This document shows, piece by piece, positions 1 to 8,364 of a DNA stretch of 41,909 nucleotides (positions are counted from its first letter, which is position 1; the number at the start of each line of letters is the position of its first letter). The stretch lies in NCBI RefSeq assembly GCF_003056405.1, contig NZ_PYVZ01000023.1:1-41909 (forward strand), given 5' to 3'. Position numbers and translations under genes: made by a program. The stretch comes from Devosia indica. Lineage in GTDB: Bacteria > Pseudomonadota > Alphaproteobacteria > Rhizobiales > Devosiaceae. The notes under the pieces were generated by a model. That model was not told the origin of the DNA and did no database searches. It was given only the letters and a program-made list of their open reading frames with translations.

Positions 1-142
1 GGCGCCGCCGCCCCGTGTCCACAATCTCAAGCCGCTCAACACGGCTTCTGTCTGTAAGGATATCCATAGCGACAGTCAGCTATCAGACTGACCGCTCAAG
101 CCAAGACGGCCACCAACGGAGGCTTACATCAATGGCACCTAT

Positions 143-1018
143 GTGCCCGCCGCGTCGGCTTTCTCGGTCGCGCGCAGTTCGACCAAGCTGGCGCAGGATG
201 CTTCTGGACATTGGTGGAGCTTTGCCAATGACGTTGCCGCGCTCACCAATCGCGGGCTGCTGATCGAACCGGCGGCCACCAATGTCTTGCGCAATGCGTC
301 AGGGCAGGGTGCCGTCGCGGGCAGTCCGGGCACGTTTCCCACGCATTGGGCCCGGTTCGCCGGAGGCGGACCTGTTCTTTCCGTGGTGGGAACGGGCACC
401 GAGCTCGGCCTGCCCTATGTCGATATCCGCCTGCATGGCGAGGCTGCAACCAGCAGTGGCGCTGCCATTCACTTCGAACAAACGACAAGCGCCGCGGCCG
501 CCGCCGGCCAAGAATGGACCAGCTCGGTCTTCGTGCGACTGATTGCGGGTTCACTTGGCAATCTGTCCAATTTGCGGCTGAATATTCAGGAGTTCAATGG
601 TTCGGGCGCAGGCACATACCTCCACTACGGGGCTGATGTGCGGGAGCAGGTGTCTCAAATCCCTATCAGAGTGGTTGAGACCAAAACACTACTTACAGGT
701 GGTACCGAATTTCTCAGGTGCAGCCTTGAATTCACGTACTTGGAAGGAAAATCACTAGATTTGATACTCCGGCTATTCTGCCCGCAGCTAGAAGAAGCCT
801 CGTTTTCTACCTCCCCCATTTTGACTAGCGGGGTCTCTTCAACTCGTGAGGCGGATGTACTGGACCTGCCTTTGGCAGAAGGGTCTCATGATGTGACGAT
901 TTATCGTGCCGAGGGATCGCAAGTGCAACTTTTGGGTGTTCTGGGAGGGGGATGGACTAGCATTCCGATGGAAGGTTCAAACCTCATTAAGAGGATCCTG
1001 TCAGAGGCGGAGGGCTGA
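143..1018 (+). CDS. Phage-spike-like / carbohydrate-binding beta-sandwich protein, 5' end uncertain
   Basis: The 291-residue product carries two hallmarks of a module common in phage spike and tail-fibre proteins. One is an N-terminal stretch with 'ARSSTKLAQD' followed by 'GLLIEPAATNVLRN'. The other is a C-terminal 'PQLEEASFSTSP...TSGVSSTREADV', the usual 'QLE-x-G-x-x-ATSYIPT...TRAAD' pattern that closes the beta-sandwich. The role is probably glycan binding or a virion or adhesin part; this is inference. The only ordinary start in frame after the stop at 89-91 is GTG at 143, but the reading 'AYINGTYVPA' just before it looks coding. The true N-terminus may therefore be lost, non-canonical or joined by a frameshift. 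G+C falls from about 70 % in the first half to about 50 % after roughly position 640. The 3' end overlaps the convergent acetyltransferase by 32 bp. Confidence 0.6.
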   Translation: MPAASAFSVARSSTKLAQDASGHWWSFANDVAALTNRGLLIEPAATNVLRNASGQGAVAGSPGTFPTHWARFAGGGPVLSVVGTGTELGLPYVDIRLHGEAATSSGAAIHFEQTTSAAAAAGQEWTSSVFVRLIAGSLGNLSNLRLNIQEFNGSGAGTYLHYGADVREQVSQIPIRVVETKTLLTGGTEFLRCSLEFTYLEGKSLDLILRLFCPQLEEASFSTSPILTSGVSSTREADVLDLPLAEGSHDVTIYRAEGSQVQLLGVLGGGWTSIPMEGSNLIKRILSEAEG

Positions 1019-1523
1019 CCATTGCACTTAGGGGCCGCGCCGGATTTCCGGCAACTGTCGAGTTCGCAAGGACGCTCTTATTTACAACTGAGTTGGCGCC
1101 AATGGTGCAGTTGTCTCCAATCTCTATCCCACCAAATATTGTCACTCCCGCGTAAATCGTGACGTTGCATCCAATCTTCGGGTATTGGCCTGTATTGCCG
1201 GACTGGCCAATTGTGACGTTCTGGAAGATGCGAGCGTTCGGACCAATTTCGACGCCATCGCCAATCACAATTCCTGTTGGATGGGGCAATTCAAGCCCAT
1301 CACCTAGGCGGCTCTTGGGGCTTATGTGGCAACTGGATACTAAGATACTGAATCGCCAGGTTAGCTTTGATGCTGCTTTAAGAACAAACGACCTCTTGTC
1401 GGCCCAAGAATAAAACCGATAGAGCTTTGCGCTCATGTACCCAGGGTTCACTAGGAAATATAGAAGCGCATTCAATGCTCCGGACTTTCCGGAATTGGCT
1501 TCGAGGTCGCTACGGATCTTCAT
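987..1523 (-). CDS. Serine-acetyltransferase-like hexapeptide-repeat acyltransferase
   Basis: This is a left-handed beta-helix acyltransferase of about 178 residues. The helical N-terminal part ('NALLYFLVNPGYMSAKLYRFYSW') is typical of serine O-acetyltransferase relatives that decorate polysaccharides. The C-terminal half has hexapeptide repeats such as 'IGDGVEIGPNARIFQNVTIG' and 'IEIGDNCTIGANSVV', and closes with the usual 'VAGNPARPL'. I chose ATG at 1523 because it overlaps the flippase by only 14 bp and starts with a typical 'MKIRSDLEA'; an ATG at 1592 would add 23 unlikely residues. As last gene of the polysaccharide operon it probably acetylates the sugar repeat unit, but CysE-type serine acetylation cannot be excluded. 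Its G+C is visibly lower than that of its neighbours. Confidence 0.8.
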   Translation of the reverse strand: MKIRSDLEANSGKSGALNALLYFLVNPGYMSAKLYRFYSWADKRSFVLKAASKLTWRFSILVSSCHISPKSRLGDGLELPHPTGIVIGDGVEIGPNARIFQNVTIGQSGNTGQYPKIGCNVTIYAGVTIFGGIEIGDNCTIGANSVVNKSVLANSTVAGNPARPLSAMVSPPPLTGSS

Positions 1524-2892
1524 TGCTTGTGCTTCTAAGTGAGTTGCGAAAGTCCCGAAGTTTGAAAGTGTGGGCCGCGGAACGAATGCCACTAGATGTC
1601 AGGCATCTTCGGCTGGCATGGATGTTCCAGCAGATGGTTGCCACTAGCGTCGAAACCGCGGCGCCCAGCACGCCAAAGCTTGTTGCGGCGAAGTAGCTGG
1701 CGGACACTCCTATAGTGCCCCAAATGGCCCAGATAGCAGTGAGTTGATTTTGGCCCCCCGTCATAAGCAGGGTCACGACATTCGACCCGGCATAGGTATT
1801 GGCCAATTGCGCGGCGGCAAGTACGAGCAGAACCGGATAGGCGCTGGTGTATTCCTGACCGAAGAGCCCAAGCAATTGGGTGCCGAGGAGGCCGTAGACC
1901 ACCAGGCCGGCAAACGTCACCAGGGTGGCCATGGCGCTGGTTGCTGACGCAATCGTCTGAGCGCGACCCAGGTCACCGCCATGGTAGCTCCTCGCCAGAA
2001 GGGGGGCGGAAATCTGTTCGGTGCTGATCAAAGCCATTGCCAGGAGCTTTGCCAGACGATCGGCGGCAAAGTAGGCTGCGGCCGCGGCGGGGCCAAGGGC
2101 GAAGGCCACCACGATGGTCGCGGCATAGTCGACAATGGGCTTGATGCTCGTGCTGACCCAGAACTGGCCCACCTCTCTTAAGTAGGCCCCGGAAAACGTG
2201 TCGAAAAGTCCACCGGATCTGATGGAACGCACAAAGCCGACAAGCAGGGTAAGTAGTTGCGGAGCGATGGCCAGTGCGAGTGCGAGTGTCGTCAAGGCGG
2301 TCGCAATGGTCGCGTCGATTGGCCAGCTATTGCTGGCGAAATAGGCAATAAGGATCATGGCGATTACCCGCCAGGCGATATCTCGGGGTGCCAGCGCGAA
2401 AACGATCCGGCCACGTGCACGCAGAACGCTAGCGCAGTATTCGGCGATAGCCAGGGCCACCATGAGCTGCGCCGACAACACCCATGTGTTCTGGCCTGAG
2501 ACAGTGTTGATTTCGGGAAGCCAGCTGGTCTGGCTGCTCACCAGAATGATTGTCCCCAGCAACAAGCTGCTACATAGGAGAACAACAGCCAGTCCGCGAG
2601 ACACCACATCGCGTTCTGCCCCGACACCATGGCTTGCGTGGGTGGCGGGAGAGGCCTTGAGTATCGCCACATGCTGCCCCGCATTTGCGACGTAGCCTAG
2701 TATGGTGGCTATCGAATAGACGGTCGAAAAAGCGCCGAAGGCCTCCGGGCTTGTATTGCGCGCCAGCAACAGGAAGAAAAGGAAGGTCAGTCCGGCACCT
2801 GCGACGCGCAGTCCGCCTGCGATCGCGGCCCCGCCCAGCAAGTTTCCAATGAGGGATCGTGTCCCGCCCGTGCTGTCGTGAATGTCATTCAT
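1510..2892 (-). CDS. Polysaccharide flippase, Wzx/PST family
   Basis: This is a roughly 460-residue integral membrane protein with about twelve hydrophobic segments spread over its whole length. The N-terminal 'GGLRVAGAGLTFLFFLLLARNTSPEAFGAF' region resembles Wzx/PST-type lipid-linked oligosaccharide flippases ('ARxLGPExFGxF' pattern). It probably moves undecaprenyl-linked repeat units across the inner membrane for the Wzy-type polymerase encoded next to it. The start is ATG at 2892, overlapping the end of the polymerase-like gene by 8 bp; a TTG two codons earlier is also open. Translational coupling with both neighbours supports one operon. Confidence 0.85.
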   Translation of the reverse strand: MNDIHDSTGGTRSLIGNLLGGAAIAGGLRVAGAGLTFLFFLLLARNTSPEAFGAFSTVYSIATILGYVANAGQHVAILKASPATHASHGVGAERDVVSRGLAVVLLCSSLLLGTIILVSSQTSWLPEINTVSGQNTWVLSAQLMVALAIAEYCASVLRARGRIVFALAPRDIAWRVIAMILIAYFASNSWPIDATIATALTTLALALAIAPQLLTLLVGFVRSIRSGGLFDTFSGAYLREVGQFWVSTSIKPIVDYAATIVVAFALGPAAAAAYFAADRLAKLLAMALISTEQISAPLLARSYHGGDLGRAQTIASATSAMATLVTFAGLVVYGLLGTQLLGLFGQEYTSAYPVLLVLAAAQLANTYAGSNVVTLLMTGGQNQLTAIWAIWGTIGVSASYFAATSFGVLGAAVSTLVATICWNIHASRRCLTSSGIRSAAHTFKLRDFRNSLRSTSNEDP

Positions 2893-4222
2893 TGGCAAGC
2901 GACTTTCCCGGGGTCCGTGCTTGCTGCACAGTCAGGGCAATCAGAACCCAGCCAATCCAGTATTGAGCAATTCGGATCGTTTCGATCGAGAAGGCAATTG
3001 CGAGAAATTGCGAGGCCATTAGTGCAGCAACGAGAAAAAGCCTTTGCGTGAGCGGATCAGTTGATCGGCGAGCACGACCGAACAGCGCTGCCAGGCTCAG
3101 GCTGAAGCTGATCCCCAGCGCAATGAAGCCGAGTACCCCAAACTCCCCAATGGTCCGCGCATACCAGGAAAAGATCGGCGGTAATTCGCCGTGTCGGCTG
3201 CCTGCGAAGAAGTCGACAAGCTCCCAGCTGTATTGAACGGCCGATGATGTGTTCTGCACCATATAAAAGCCAACCTGTCCGAAACCCTGGCCCCAGAGCT
3301 GGCTCCAGCCCGCGTCGATGGCGCCCATCATCAAAAAGCTTCGCGTAATGTTGGAAATGCTTTCGCCCGGACCAATCTGGTTGAAAGCATAGATTGGAAC
3401 AATGATGCCCAGGGCAAAGGCCGAGACCACCATGAGCCCTCCATCCCAGCCCTTGGGAAGGGCGGACCGCAGCATGCCACGCCAAAGCAGATAGCCTGCG
3501 GCCATGGCGGCCAGTCCCACATAGGCGGTACGGGCGCCCGAGAGCAGGCAGAGCAGCACCAGCAGAACAAGCAGCAGATGGCGCATGCGTCTTGCCCTGT
3601 TTCCCCCATTGTCCAGCGCCAGCCAGGGGATGCAGGCGAGCAAGGCGAAGGCATTGAAGGACGGCTCAAGAGAGACGCCATCGAGCCGTCCAATCACGGA
3701 TGTCGCATCGGCGGCGACGATGCGGCGCATGGTTTCCCAGGCGGGCCGGATGGTCGTTACAGACCACGAAATGACTTCCACCACGCCAAGGGCCGCAAGG
3801 CCGGTGGCGAGGGCGGTAAAGGCGCGCGTGAGCCAGGCGAGGAAGCGATCGACCCCTGAATTTCGGGCATGGGCATAAAGGGCGACGGCGAGCAGGAAAT
3901 AATAGGCGAACACCATGACGCTGAGGGCATAGCGTTCCATGCCGGTGCGCGTCCCGTAACTATTGGCGAGGATCGAGGGCAGGTTGATGAGCAGGGACAA
4001 GACGATCAGGATGATATAGACGCCCTGGCTGCGCAGCAGCGGGCCGAAGATATCGAGGCGAGGGCGCTGCAGCCAGGCGAGCACCTGCAAGGCGAGGTAG
4101 GGTAGCGAGGCATAGAAGAAACCATCGCGCGACAATTCACCAATCTGCAGGGGCGCAGGAATCCCATTGAACGGAATGGACAGGATCAACAGGTAGAGGG
4201 CCCAGCGCCGAAGTGTCTCCAT
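2885..4222 (-). CDS. O-antigen polymerase/ligase-like membrane protein (Wzy-type)
   Basis: The roughly 445-residue product has about ten to twelve predicted transmembrane helices and a larger loop between late helices ('NTSSAVQYSWELVDFFAGSR...'). This is the topology of Wzy polymerases and WaaL ligases. An arginine-rich 'LLSGARTAYVGLAAM' segment matches the 'SxSRgaxl' element usual before the big loop. It probably polymerises flipped repeat units in the periplasm. The frame is open upstream to 4333, but ATG at 4222 is preferred: it shares one base with the stop of the upstream glycosyltransferase (TGATG) and gives an N-terminus beginning directly with a membrane helix. Family sequence conservation is poor, so polymerase versus ligase is not decided. 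Confidence 0.8.
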   Translation of the reverse strand: METLRRWALYLLILSIPFNGIPAPLQIGELSRDGFFYASLPYLALQVLAWLQRPRLDIFGPLLRSQGVYIILIVLSLLINLPSILANSYGTRTGMERYALSVMVFAYYFLLAVALYAHARNSGVDRFLAWLTRAFTALATGLAALGVVEVISWSVTTIRPAWETMRRIVAADATSVIGRLDGVSLEPSFNAFALLACIPWLALDNGGNRARRMRHLLLVLLVLLCLLSGARTAYVGLAAMAAGYLLWRGMLRSALPKGWDGGLMVVSAFALGIIVPIYAFNQIGPGESISNITRSFLMMGAIDAGWSQLWGQGFGQVGFYMVQNTSSAVQYSWELVDFFAGSRHGELPPIFSWYARTIGEFGVLGFIALGISFSLSLAALFGRARRSTDPLTQRLFLVAALMASQFLAIAFSIETIRIAQYWIGWVLIALTVQQARTPGKSLANE

Positions 4223-5040
4223 CAGCTCGTCCGACCGGCTTGCTGTGCTCCCCAGCTGGCCAGCGAAATACGCTTGGCCAGGCTGTGGGGGGTTATCATG
4301 GTTGCCAAAGTGCGCAGCACACCGGCATACCATCGTGGCTTCAGCGGAGCAGGGTGGGCCAGCATGGCCTTGAGGCGCATGCGCAACTGGGCATTGCGCT
4401 TTCGGGTGGAAAGACCTGCAGGATCATCGACATAGTCGATCAGGACGTCGTCCAGGCAATCGACCACACCACCCAAGCGCACGATACGCAGGGCGAGCTC
4501 ATAGTCCTGTGCAACGGGCCAGTCGGCGCTGTAATTGCCGAACCGGCGCAATGAGTCCAACCGGACAAAGAAGGTCGAGTGCTTGAACGCGGCGTTCTTG
4601 CATAGATAGTTCCGCACGCTTTCGGGGCCACCCGAGGTGCCATGGATGAACAGCAGCTTTCCGGCAGGATCGATGACCCTGGAATGCGCTCCAAGCAGAT
4701 CGGTCTGCGGGTGCCGGTGCATGTGCCGGAGCTGTCTGGATACCCGGCTGGGATAGGCATTGTCGCCAACATCAAGCCGGCAGACATATTCGTAGCCATT
4801 GGCCAGGGCATGATCGACACCGGCGCGCAGGGCGGCGGTAATGCCGCCATTGGGGGTCAGGCGCAATATTGTCAGCCCGGGCCTTGGGGGCAGGATCTCG
4901 CTTACGGGCGTGGGACTGCCATCGTCGATCACGCAAATATCGACCGGGCTGTCCTGGGCCTCCAAAGACGCAATGGTGGCCTGCAGTGCTGCCGTGTCTG
5001 GTGCATAGGCGGGGACAAGGGCGAGAACCGGAGTGGTCAT
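4222..5040 (-). CDS. Family 2 glycosyltransferase
   Basis: This 272-residue GT-A fold glycosyltransferase starts with the nucleotide-binding strand 'LALVPAY'. It continues with 'CVIDDGSP' (residues about 36-43), which carries the conserved aspartates, and 'CRLDVGD' in the position of the metal-binding DXD. 'AQDYELALR' is the usual acceptor-side 'ED' motif. It presumably adds a sugar to the lipid-linked repeat unit on the cytoplasmic face. No membrane helix is evident, so it is cytosolic or peripheral. It overlaps the upstream GT4 gene by 4 bp (ATGA) and the downstream membrane protein by 1 bp, which indicates tight translational coupling. Donor and acceptor sugars cannot be read from the sequence. 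Confidence 0.9.
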   Translation of the reverse strand: MTTPVLALVPAYAPDTAALQATIASLEAQDSPVDICVIDDGSPTPVSEILPPRPGLTILRLTPNGGITAALRAGVDHALANGYEYVCRLDVGDNAYPSRVSRQLRHMHRHPQTDLLGAHSRVIDPAGKLLFIHGTSGGPESVRNYLCKNAAFKHSTFFVRLDSLRRFGNYSADWPVAQDYELALRIVRLGGVVDCLDDVLIDYVDDPAGLSTRKRNAQLRMRLKAMLAHPAPLKPRWYAGVLRTLATMITPHSLAKRISLASWGAQQAGRTS

Positions 5041-6104
5041 GAGCGGGTGTCCATCAATTTGCGATAGACCTGATCTGTTCGGGAGAACATCAGGTCTGCG
5101 GTGTACAGCTCTTCGTAGCGTCTGCGGCCGTTCAGGCCCATTTCGCGCAGGTCCATGCCGGCCAGTCGGTCAACGCCGTTCAGCAAGGCGGCTGGGCTTT
5201 CGGGGGGCACCAATATGCCGGTGTCACCATCAATTATGGCTTCGGGGAGGCTGCTCACGCTGGCCGCAATGACGGGGCGGGCGGCGCGCATCGCCTCCAG
5301 GGCAACCAGGCTGAATCCCTCCCAGCGGGACGGCATGATGATGGCGTCGGCTTCGTTCATGGCCGCTGCGACGGCGTCGGGTGGTTGCCAGCCGCGATGA
5401 TCGACATCTTCCGGGATGGTGGCGACCGCGGGTTTGCCGATCACCGCTCCTCCGATCATCGTTAGGGTAATGCCGCGCTCGCGCAGAGACGGAGCGATGC
5501 CGACCAGCAAGTCTGCGCCTTTTTGGCGGTCGTAGCGCCCGACAAACAGCAGCCGCTTGAGTTTGGTGCCCGCCGGAAGCGGGGTGAACGGTGCGTCGCT
5601 GATGCCATTGTGCACCAGGTGGCATTTGTCCAATGCGACCCGGGCCGCGCGAGCGTGACGTTCTTCGCTATGCGAAATGTTGATGATCGCATCGGTTCGT
5701 CGTGACAGCACGTTTTCGACCATGCCATAGGCGGCCCGCGCGGGGGCGGAGGTTCGCATTCCCTGGGCCCAGCCATGCGGGCAATAGACTATGGCTGCGC
5801 CCCTCGAGCGGATCGAGCGGCCTATGGCGCCAGCGAACGAGCTATGCAGGTGCACGATGTCATAGCGATTGGACTGGAGGTGCCGTTGCAGGTGGCTACG
5901 GACCCCCAACAGGGAACTCAGGCGACGACGTGAGGGCGGGTAGGTGTGAATTTTCAGCCGATCATGCGGCCTGATCAGCGTGTCCTGCTGTTCCGGCACC
6001 AGCACAGATATGCTGTCATAGGCCGTCCCCTGGCGGGGGAGCAGCTCATTGAGGTAGCTGGCGATGCCGCCATGATAGCTCTCGGCGAAATGCAATACAC
6101 GCAT
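5037..6104 (-). CDS. Family 4 (GT-B) glycosyltransferase
   Basis: The 355-residue product has the two Rossmann-like halves of GT4 enzymes. The N-terminal glycine-rich element is 'YHGGIASYLNELLP', the interdomain part is 'KRLLFVGRYDRQKGADLLV', and the C-terminal EX7E motif 'EGFSLVALE' binds and positions the nucleotide sugar. 'DIVHLHSS' and 'YCPHGWAQG' are typical acceptor-side strands. It transfers an unidentified sugar in the cytosol during repeat-unit assembly with retention of configuration, the mechanism known for the family. It follows the kinase/co-polymerase by 27 bp and overlaps the GT2 gene by 4 bp. Confidence 0.92.
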   Translation of the reverse strand: MRVLHFAESYHGGIASYLNELLPRQGTAYDSISVLVPEQQDTLIRPHDRLKIHTYPPSRRRLSSLLGVRSHLQRHLQSNRYDIVHLHSSFAGAIGRSIRSRGAAIVYCPHGWAQGMRTSAPARAAYGMVENVLSRRTDAIINISHSEERHARAARVALDKCHLVHNGISDAPFTPLPAGTKLKRLLFVGRYDRQKGADLLVGIAPSLRERGITLTMIGGAVIGKPAVATIPEDVDHRGWQPPDAVAAAMNEADAIIMPSRWEGFSLVALEAMRAARPVIAASVSSLPEAIIDGDTGILVPPESPAALLNGVDRLAGMDLREMGLNGRRRYEELYTADLMFSRTDQVYRKLMDTRS

Positions 6105-6131
6105 GTCCTGACCTTTCCGGAAGGCTTCGAC

Positions 6132-8264
6132 CTAGTCGGAGGTGTAGGAGTAGTAGCTGCCGTAGCGCCTGTAGTAGGCGGAGCGCGTTTCGTCCTGTTG
6201 ATTGAGGACGGCCAGCACCTGAGTATCGGGCTGGCGCGCTGCCATCAATCCGGTCACGGCCTTGCGCACATCGGACTGCGAGGTCGTTGCCCAGCGGGTC
6301 ACGAAGACAATGGCGTCCGCATGGGGGGCCACGTAGTGCCCGTCAATGACCGGGCCGACCGGTGGGGTATCGAGCACGATGACTTCGAAGCTGTTGCGCG
6401 CTGCTCTTATCAATCTGGCGAATGAAACGGCGCTGAGCAATTGGTCGGTCGGGAGATTGCTGCGGCGCGCGCCAAGAATGGTGGTGACTGAGGTCAGCGG
6501 ATCGCTGGAAATGATCGATTGCAGTGCAACGCCGTCGCCATCTGAACTGAGATAGTCCAACAGGCCGGTGGAGGACTCGATGTTAAGATGGCGGTGCAGG
6601 CTCGGCTTTCTCAGGTCGCAATCGATGATCAGGGTCCGCTGACCGGTCAGGGCATAGGAGCGGGCAAGCGACAGCGAGAGAGTGGTCTTGCCTTCATTGG
6701 GCGCGGTGGAGGTGACCATGATCACCTTTGTTGCCGGGGGCTTGTCGGGGCTGGCATGGCGGACCGACTGGTCGACATTGGCGCGGATGCGCCGGATAGA
6801 TTCCGAGAATCCCGACAGGGGAGCGGTGACCACCGTATTGGCGAGGCTCTCCTTTTCCGACTTGGCGCGCTGCCGGGGCACCGTTGCCGCCACTGGCAGC
6901 TTGAGAACCTGGGCGAGTTGCTCGTCACCAGTAAAGCCACCAATCAGGTTCTCATAGAGGAAGGCGAGGGCGAGGCCGAGCAGAATTGCACAGAACCCGG
7001 CCAGAGCTAGGATCAGGGTTTTGTTCGGAAAGGCTGCATATTGCGGCGCGAGAGCTGGAGAGACAACACGGCTATCGGCAATCTGCAGATCAGCCTGGGC
7101 TTCGACGTCCTGAATGCGCGAGAGCAGTGTTTCATATTGGCGCCGAGCGATTTCCGAGCCGCGCTGGAGTTCATAGAGCTCAGTCAGGACATCGGCTGAC
7201 AAGGACTGGTCCAACACCAGGGATCTGAGTGATTGGCGCAGCGTATCCTCAGTGTCCTGGCTTTCCTGGATCTGGTCGGCCAGGCTGGTCGTTGCAATCC
7301 GCGCTTCCTCCAGCATGCGCTGCTCGATGGCAGCGAGTTCGTCCCTGAGATTGATGGCGGTTGGCGTGCCATCCGCTGTGCTTTCCAGATTGGCGAGCAG
7401 ATCGGCGCGTTGCTGGTCCAGTTCAGCAATCGCATCGGACTGCAGGTCGCTGACAATTGTTTCGAGGTCCTGTGTACGCAGGGCCATCTGCATAGAGTTC
7501 ACCAGCGAGCTGTTCTGCGTGCGCGACGAACGCAGTTCATCGATCTGGCGCTGCAGGGCGATCAGATCGGTGCGTCCACTATCCTGGCTGATCCTTGCAA
7601 TATTACTTTCGACGAAGTCATCGAAGCTATTCTCCGAGGCCACAATGGCCTGGCGGGCTTGCTCGGCTCGCGCCTGCAGGATGTCGCGGGAGGCCAGAAT
7701 GCCCTCGATCTTGGCGTCGACCTGGTCAGCAATGTAGGTCTGGGCGACAGCGTTTGCCAAATCCGCCGCGAGTGCACGATTTTCCGCGCTTGCCTGGATG
7801 GAAATGAGATAGGTCAGGGCGCGCCGCTGGACATGGATCGCGCCGCGCAGCTTGGACAGGGTCTGATTGACAGCATCTTCGCCCGAGGGCAGCGTCGGTT
7901 CCGCCAGGCGCAGGAAGCTCAGGATCCGGGCCCAAGTCCCCAGCGAAACCCCGAACTCGGGATCGGCAATTAGATTTTTCTCCTGGATAACCTTGAGCAA
8001 GACGCTGTCTGACCGGGCCAGTTCGACTTCGGAGTCAATTCTGGCACTGTCCGCACTGGCGCTGTTGATCTGGTTCTGCGGGTCGAGCAGATCCTTGTTG
8101 CTCGGATCCACCATGATCAGCGCCGAAGAGGTGTAAACCGGGGTCAGCGAGAAGGCGACGACTGCAGCCAGGCTCATCACAGCGACGATTGTCGTCAGGA
8201 TCAAACGGAACTGTCTTCGCAGAAGTCCGAAGATGCTACGAAGTTCAAATTCACTGTGGTCCAT
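6132..8264 (-). CDS. Polysaccharide co-polymerase with BY-type tyrosine kinase domain (Wzc/ExoP type)
   Basis: This 710-residue protein is a complete single-chain chain-length regulator and autokinase. Residues 1-60 hold the Wzz domain with transmembrane helix 1 (about 20-41). Residues about 190-390 form a long periplasmic coiled coil, and helix 2 spans about 416-438. The cytosolic kinase has Walker A 'APNEGKTT' (521-528), Walker A' 'LIIDCDLRKP' (545-554) and Walker B 'VIVLDTPP' (628-635). The tail 'AYYRRYGSYYSY' (696-707) holds six tyrosines, the usual autophosphorylation cluster. It sets polymer length and export through cycles of phosphorylation. The matching outer-membrane exporter is not in this window. 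About 100 bp separate it from the phosphatase gene upstream, leaving room for its own promoter. Confidence 0.95.
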   Translation of the reverse strand: MDHSEFELRSIFGLLRRQFRLILTTIVAVMSLAAVVAFSLTPVYTSSALIMVDPSNKDLLDPQNQINSASADSARIDSEVELARSDSVLLKVIQEKNLIADPEFGVSLGTWARILSFLRLAEPTLPSGEDAVNQTLSKLRGAIHVQRRALTYLISIQASAENRALAADLANAVAQTYIADQVDAKIEGILASRDILQARAEQARQAIVASENSFDDFVESNIARISQDSGRTDLIALQRQIDELRSSRTQNSSLVNSMQMALRTQDLETIVSDLQSDAIAELDQQRADLLANLESTADGTPTAINLRDELAAIEQRMLEEARIATTSLADQIQESQDTEDTLRQSLRSLVLDQSLSADVLTELYELQRGSEIARRQYETLLSRIQDVEAQADLQIADSRVVSPALAPQYAAFPNKTLILALAGFCAILLGLALAFLYENLIGGFTGDEQLAQVLKLPVAATVPRQRAKSEKESLANTVVTAPLSGFSESIRRIRANVDQSVRHASPDKPPATKVIMVTSTAPNEGKTTLSLSLARSYALTGQRTLIIDCDLRKPSLHRHLNIESSTGLLDYLSSDGDGVALQSIISSDPLTSVTTILGARRSNLPTDQLLSAVSFARLIRAARNSFEVIVLDTPPVGPVIDGHYVAPHADAIVFVTRWATTSQSDVRKAVTGLMAARQPDTQVLAVLNQQDETRSAYYRRYGSYYSYTSD

Positions 8265-8364
8265 TGAAGAAAACCTTCTTCCGCAAGTCTGGGGTCACGC
8301 TTGCAGGCTGATGCCTGAGGTCGTGTTGTGGGTGCGATAATAGAGTGAGGTTACAAAGAGGATG
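8265..8364 (-). promoter_or_regulatory. Leader/promoter region of the BY-kinase gene
   Basis: This is the largest gap inside the polysaccharide operon. Read on the minus strand it has a TATTAT hexamer (8337-8342) close to a -10 box but no convincing -35. Downstream is a small perfect stem-loop, CAGGC-TGAT-GCCTG (8304-8317), in what would be the 5' untranslated leader. A GAAGG Shine-Dalgarno sequence precedes the ATG. An internal promoter is plausible, not shown. Confidence 0.3.

Noticed and set aside
1..142. End of an upstream gene or frameshifted start of the spike-like gene
   Set aside because: Short readings in all frames without recognisable homology; cannot be decided without sequence to the left.
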